Of a stretch of 46,392 nt of DNA, positions 43,363 through 46,392 are shown piece by piece. Made by a program: the position numbers and the translations under genes. Under the pieces are notes generated by a model, which saw nothing but the letters and a program-made list of their open reading frames with translations, was not told the DNA's origin and ran no database searches. The stretch is from NCBI RefSeq assembly GCF_018729455.1, contig NZ_JAHHZF010000019.1, positions 1 through 46,392 on the forward strand. Reading direction: 5' to 3'. Numbering within the stretch: position 1 is the first letter of the stretch; every line of letters starts with the position of its first letter. The DNA comes from Prosthecodimorpha staleyi (GTDB lineage Bacteria; Pseudomonadota; Alphaproteobacteria; Rhizobiales; Ancalomicrobiaceae).

Positions 43363-43376
43363 TTGATCGGGATCAA
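43363..43376 (-). promoter_or_regulatory. Perfect Fnr box TTGAT-CGGG-ATCAA
   Basis: This is an exact match to the Fnr/Nnr consensus TTGAT-N4-ATCAA. It starts 19 bp after the stop of the flavoprotein gene and lies more than 200 bp before norC, on the far side of the terminator. It is the best such site noticed in the window. Confidence 0.8.
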
Positions 43377-43395
43377 GCGTCGGTTTCGGCAGGGC

Positions 43396-44631
43396 TCATT
43401 TTGCGGCGGCCGCACGGGCCTTGAGGTCGAATCCCGGGTCCGCAGCCTCCTCGGGACTGAGGTCGGCGCCGGCATCGAGCAGGCGGCGGGCGATCATGTG
43501 GTCGGCCGGTTTCGACACCGATTCCACCGCCACGAGGCGACCCTCGCGGAAACCGAACACCGAGAAGGCGCCGGCCTCGGGTGTGCCGCGGGTGACCGTC
43601 CGGTCGATGCCTTGGCCGAGCCCGGCGATCTGCAGCTTGAGCGGACCCTGGTCGCTCCAGAACCACGGCACGGCCTCGTAGGGCACCGGATCGCCGCCGG
43701 CGATCCAGGCGGCGAGGCTCTTGGCCTGGTCGGTGGCATTTTGTACGGATTCAATGCGCACCGGTGCCATTGCCCAGCGACTTGGATGCAATGCGGTGTC
43801 ACCGAGGGCGAAGACGCGGGGGTCGGCGGTGGCGAGATGCCGGTCGACGACGATGCCGTTGCCGACCGCGAGGCCGGCCGCTGCGGCCAGTTCCGCATTC
43901 GGGACGACCCCGATGCCGACCACCACGAGGCTCGCCGGGATGCGCTCGCCCGCGACCGTCTCGACCGCGGCGACCCGGCCGGCCTCGCCGACGATCCGCG
44001 CCACCCCGGCCGGCATCCGGAAGCGGACCCCGGCGGCCTCGTGGCTCGCCTGGAAGAAGGCGGAGATCTCCGGCGAGACCGCGCGCTGCATGACCCGGCC
44101 GGCGGCCTCGATCACCGTCACCCGATGGCCGCGCTTGGCGGCGGTGGCGGCGACCTCCAGGCCGATGAAGCCGGCGCCGATGACGACGACATCCTCGGCC
44201 GCGGCGAGCGCATCGCGCAGCGCATGGGCGTCGGCGATGGTCCGGAGCCCGGTGACGCCGTCGAGATCGGCGCCCGGCACCGGCAGCGGCCGGTTGCGCG
44301 TGCCGGTCGCCAGCGCCAGCCGCGAGAAGGCCAGACTGCCGCCATCCGCGAAGGCCACCCGGCCGCCGGCGAGATCGAGCCCGGCGACCGGGCGATCGCC
44401 GAGAAAGTCGATCCGGTTCTGGGTCAGGAAGGCTTCCGGGCGCAGGAACAGGCTGTCGGGCGTCTTGCCGTCGCTCAGATAGCCCTTGGACAGGGGCGGG
44501 CGCTGGTAGGGCAGGTGGCCCTCGTCGCCGACCAGCAGGATCGGTTCGTCATAGCCGTTCTGGCGCAGCGAGGCGGCCAGCTGCAAGCCGGCCTGGCCGG
44601 CGCCGACGATGACGAAGGGGGCGGCATTCAT
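43396..44631 (-). CDS. Ferredoxin/rubredoxin reductase-type FAD oxidoreductase
   Basis: The protein has 411 residues. The FAD motif IVGAGQAGLQLA is at the N-terminus, followed by PYQRPPLSKGYL. The NAD(P) motif is VVIGAGFIGLEVAA, ALGDTA contacts FAD, and a C-terminal reductase domain includes WFWSDQGPLKLQIAGL. This is the putidaredoxin/rhodocoxin reductase type that passes NAD(P)H electrons to a small iron-sulfur protein, which is not encoded nearby. A NorW-like role is possible from its place before norC, but a terminator separates them. Confidence 0.88.
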   Translation of the reverse strand: MNAAPFVIVGAGQAGLQLAASLRQNGYDEPILLVGDEGHLPYQRPPLSKGYLSDGKTPDSLFLRPEAFLTQNRIDFLGDRPVAGLDLAGGRVAFADGGSLAFSRLALATGTRNRPLPVPGADLDGVTGLRTIADAHALRDALAAAEDVVVIGAGFIGLEVAATAAKRGHRVTVIEAAGRVMQRAVSPEISAFFQASHEAAGVRFRMPAGVARIVGEAGRVAAVETVAGERIPASLVVVGIGVVPNAELAAAAGLAVGNGIVVDRHLATADPRVFALGDTALHPSRWAMAPVRIESVQNATDQAKSLAAWIAGGDPVPYEAVPWFWSDQGPLKLQIAGLGQGIDRTVTRGTPEAGAFSVFGFREGRLVAVESVSKPADHMIARRLLDAGADLSPEEAADPGFDLKARAAAAK

Positions 44632-44733
44632 CGCAAGGCTCCTGACGGGATGCGGGGGTGGATGCGGGCGAGCGGTTCGGCCGACCGACGGATCCGGCCG
44701 CGCCCGGGAGGCCCGGCCGAACCGACCGAAGAC

Positions 44734-45654
44734 CTAGCCGAGCCGGGCGAGGACGGCGGCGCGGGTCGGCAGCGGGTCGACCGCGCCGTAGCCCTCGGTC
44801 GACATGCCGGCGGCGACATTGGCGAAGCGACCGGCGCGGAAGGGGTCGTCATGGGCGAGATATTCGGTCAGGAAGGCACCGTCATAGGCGTCGCCTGCCC
44901 CCGTCGCGTCGACCGGCCGGCAGGCGATCGACGGAATGCGATCGCGCCGTTCGGCCGTGGCGACCAGCGAGCCCTCGGCGCCGAGCGTCAGGCCGACGAT
45001 TTTGACGCCGAGCGCCAGATAGTGGTCGCAGATGGCGTCGGCATCGTCGAGGCCGGTCAGGAGCCTGGCGTCGTCGAGGCCGGGCAGGAGGATGTCGGTG
45101 AGCCGCGCGGTCGCCTCGATCACCGCGCGGGCGCGGTCGAGCGGCCAGAGCCTCAGGCGCAGGTTGGTGTCGTAGGAGACCAGCCGGCCGGCCTCGCGCG
45201 CGGTGCGGATCGCCGCGAAGACGGCGTCGCAGGCCGAGGCCGAGATGGCCTGGCTGATCGCCGAGACATGCAGCACCCGGGCGCCGGCGACGAGAGCCGC
45301 CGGCACGTCGGCCGGGCCGACGCGGCTCGCCGCCGAACCGGCGCGCAAGTAGGAGAAGGCGTGCCCGTCCGGCCCGTGGGTGACGAAATAGACCGCCGTA
45401 TGGGCGGCCGGATCGATCTTCACCCGGCTCGCATCGACCCCCTCGCGCGCCCAGAGCGCCAGGAAGTCCTTGCCGAAGGCATCGTCGCCGAGCCCGGTGA
45501 AATAGCCGACCCGCGCCCCCAGCCGCGCCGCCGCGATCGCCGCATTGGAGGTGTCCCCGCCGAAGCCGCCGAGCCATTGACGGCCCTCGCCGGTATGGTT
45601 GAACTCGAACATGGGCTCGCCGAAGGCGAGAATGTCGAGGGACGTGGCGCTCAT
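44734..45654 (-). CDS. kdgK: PfkB-family sugar kinase, probable 2-keto-3-deoxygluconate kinase
   Basis: The predicted protein has 306 residues. It has the ribokinase-type N-terminal motif GGFGGDTSNAAIAAARLG (about 29-46) and the C-terminal ATP-site signature DATGAGDAYDGAF with the catalytic Asp. The opening DILAFGEPMFEFN and YDTNLRLRLWPLD segments resemble KDG kinases, which make KDPG for the Entner-Doudoroff route. The start at 45654 has GGAG about 10 bases upstream. Substrate assignment is by family resemblance. It has no evident link to the nor genes. Confidence 0.82.
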   Translation of the reverse strand: MSATSLDILAFGEPMFEFNHTGEGRQWLGGFGGDTSNAAIAAARLGARVGYFTGLGDDAFGKDFLALWAREGVDASRVKIDPAAHTAVYFVTHGPDGHAFSYLRAGSAASRVGPADVPAALVAGARVLHVSAISQAISASACDAVFAAIRTAREAGRLVSYDTNLRLRLWPLDRARAVIEATARLTDILLPGLDDARLLTGLDDADAICDHYLALGVKIVGLTLGAEGSLVATAERRDRIPSIACRPVDATGAGDAYDGAFLTEYLAHDDPFRAGRFANVAAGMSTEGYGAVDPLPTRAAVLARLG

Positions 45655-45777
45655 CGTGCTGTCTCCGGAGATCGGGCCGGCGAGAGCCATGCAGCGCGCC
45701 GCCGACCGGGTCAAGCCGGTCGATGCGGGACGGTGCCGTGCAGGTCAGATAAGCGGCGCAGGCATGAGGGGGACTGG

Positions 45778-46248
45778 ATGGGGTACGACATTCACATCAC
45801 CAGACGCCGCGTCTGGCTGGACGACGCGAACGACATTACACTTGAGGAGTGGAAGGCCTATGTCGCCTCCGATCCGGACATGCGGCTGGACGGCTTTTGG
45901 GAGGATTCCTACGACGGCGGCGTCATTCTGCGGTTCGAAGATGAGAGCTTCGCCGTCTGGACATCCCATCCAGACGCAAAGTCGCCTGACGATCTGGTCC
46001 GGTTCAGGCTTGGTGCCGGCAATATCGTCGTCAAAAATTCCGACCAGGCGATCCGGATCAAGATGGCGGCGATCGCGCGAGCGCTCGGCGCCCGTGTCCA
46101 GGGCGACGAATTCGAACTCTATGGCGATGACGGCCAACAGAACGGCGTGGACCTGCCCGAGTACGACTCGGAGCCCGAGGCCGCCGACGGCGCCAAGCCG
46201 GGCGTCCCGGCGCCGGGCGGCCGGCGCTGGTGGGAGTTCTGGAAATAG
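45778..46248 (+). CDS. Small acidic protein of unknown function
   Basis: The protein has 156 residues. It opens with MGYDIHITRRRVWLDD and has ITLEEWKAYVASDPDM and VKNSDQAIRIKMAAIARALGARVQGD, features I associate with a widespread family of single-domain proteins sometimes found as immunity-like genes. It ends in a Pro/Gly-rich tail with RRWWEFWK. GAGGGGG stands five bases before the ATG. Its G+C content appears lower than that of its neighbours, consistent with transfer. No toxin gene is adjacent within the window. Confidence 0.78.
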   Translation: MGYDIHITRRRVWLDDANDITLEEWKAYVASDPDMRLDGFWEDSYDGGVILRFEDESFAVWTSHPDAKSPDDLVRFRLGAGNIVVKNSDQAIRIKMAAIARALGARVQGDEFELYGDDGQQNGVDLPEYDSEPEAADGAKPGVPAPGGRRWWEFWK

Positions 46249-46392
46249 CGGGGTCGGGAGTGACGCGACGAAGCGGTTCGGTGATTCACCCGACGCGCGT
46301 CAGACGTGGCTCGACAGGTCTCATCTTTTCGGTTCCGAACCCGCGGCTGCATCCCCGGACAAGGCCCGTCAGGGCCGCCGATCAAGTCGGGT

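Larger units (their letters stand above)
43142..43395. other. norC upstream region with two Fnr-type sites and a terminator
   Basis: Reading toward norC on the minus strand, this gap has a perfect Fnr box (43376-43363), a C-rich segment, a strong hairpin with a T-run (43300-43251), then a second degenerate Fnr box (43215-43202) 61 bp before norC. The parts are listed separately. Confidence 0.7.

Noticed and set aside
43363-46248. A plus-strand frame of 961 codons running into the small acidic protein gene
   Set aside because: Most of it is antisense to the flavoprotein and sugar kinase genes. Only the last 156 codons, after a ribosome-binding site at about 45768, make a credible gene.

Overview
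The window is about 46 kb of high-GC DNA and looks like the chromosome of a denitrifying alphaproteobacterium, most likely Hyphomicrobiales (Rhizobiales). This rests on the gene order rpmH-rnpA-yidC-engB-argB-HAD nucleotidase, a homogentisate cluster with a DUF2783 gene, and codon use strongly biased to G/C. No genus can be named from the sequence alone.

Layout. 1-1345: a lower-GC flank with one small accessory gene, ending at a tRNA-Arg(ACG) gene; it looks like the edge of a mobile segment. 1750-5655 (minus): a TVP38-type membrane protein, a mercuric-reductase-like flavoprotein and an orphan sensor histidine kinase. 5778-12532 (plus): a housekeeping block with a clear sigma70-type promoter, rpmH, rnpA, yidC, engB, argB, a pyrimidine 5'-nucleotidase-type HAD protein and a GT87-type membrane protein. 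12599-14179 (minus): a HerA-like ATPase.

14401-25092 is a cytochrome cd1 nitrite reductase locus. It has a cluster-less Crp/Fnr regulator, a minus-strand operon nirJ-nirN-(degenerate Ric-type hemerythrin), and a divergent plus-strand operon nirS-E-C-F-D(L fusion)-G-H. Together these encode nitrite reduction to NO and heme d1 synthesis. 25122-32779 is a homogentisate (tyrosine) catabolic cluster: hmgA, FAH-type hydrolase, maiA, MBL protein, flavin monooxygenase, DUF2783, VOC protein, and a divergent MarR regulator. A toxin-antitoxin remnant on the opposite strand interrupts it.

33135-38299 holds two exported proteins of unknown function. The first is a 1303-residue protein whose last 500 residues are three successive families of His/Ser/Lys/Gly repeats; it is the least explained object here. 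38361-43141 (minus) is norCBQD, the NO reductase operon that removes the NO made by NirS. Upstream lie a ferredoxin-reductase-type flavoprotein, a PfkB sugar kinase and a small acidic protein of unknown function.

Regulation. Fnr/Nnr-type 14-bp sites stand before nirS, norC, the regulator gene and, weakly, nirJ. The nirS, norC and nirJ sites lie 55-62 bp upstream of the start codons. A perfect TTGAT-N4-ATCAA box sits upstream of a strong intrinsic terminator but before the norC promoter, so the segment between them may be a short NO/low-oxygen-controlled RNA. Homologies are from recognition of motifs and family features; no database search was possible.
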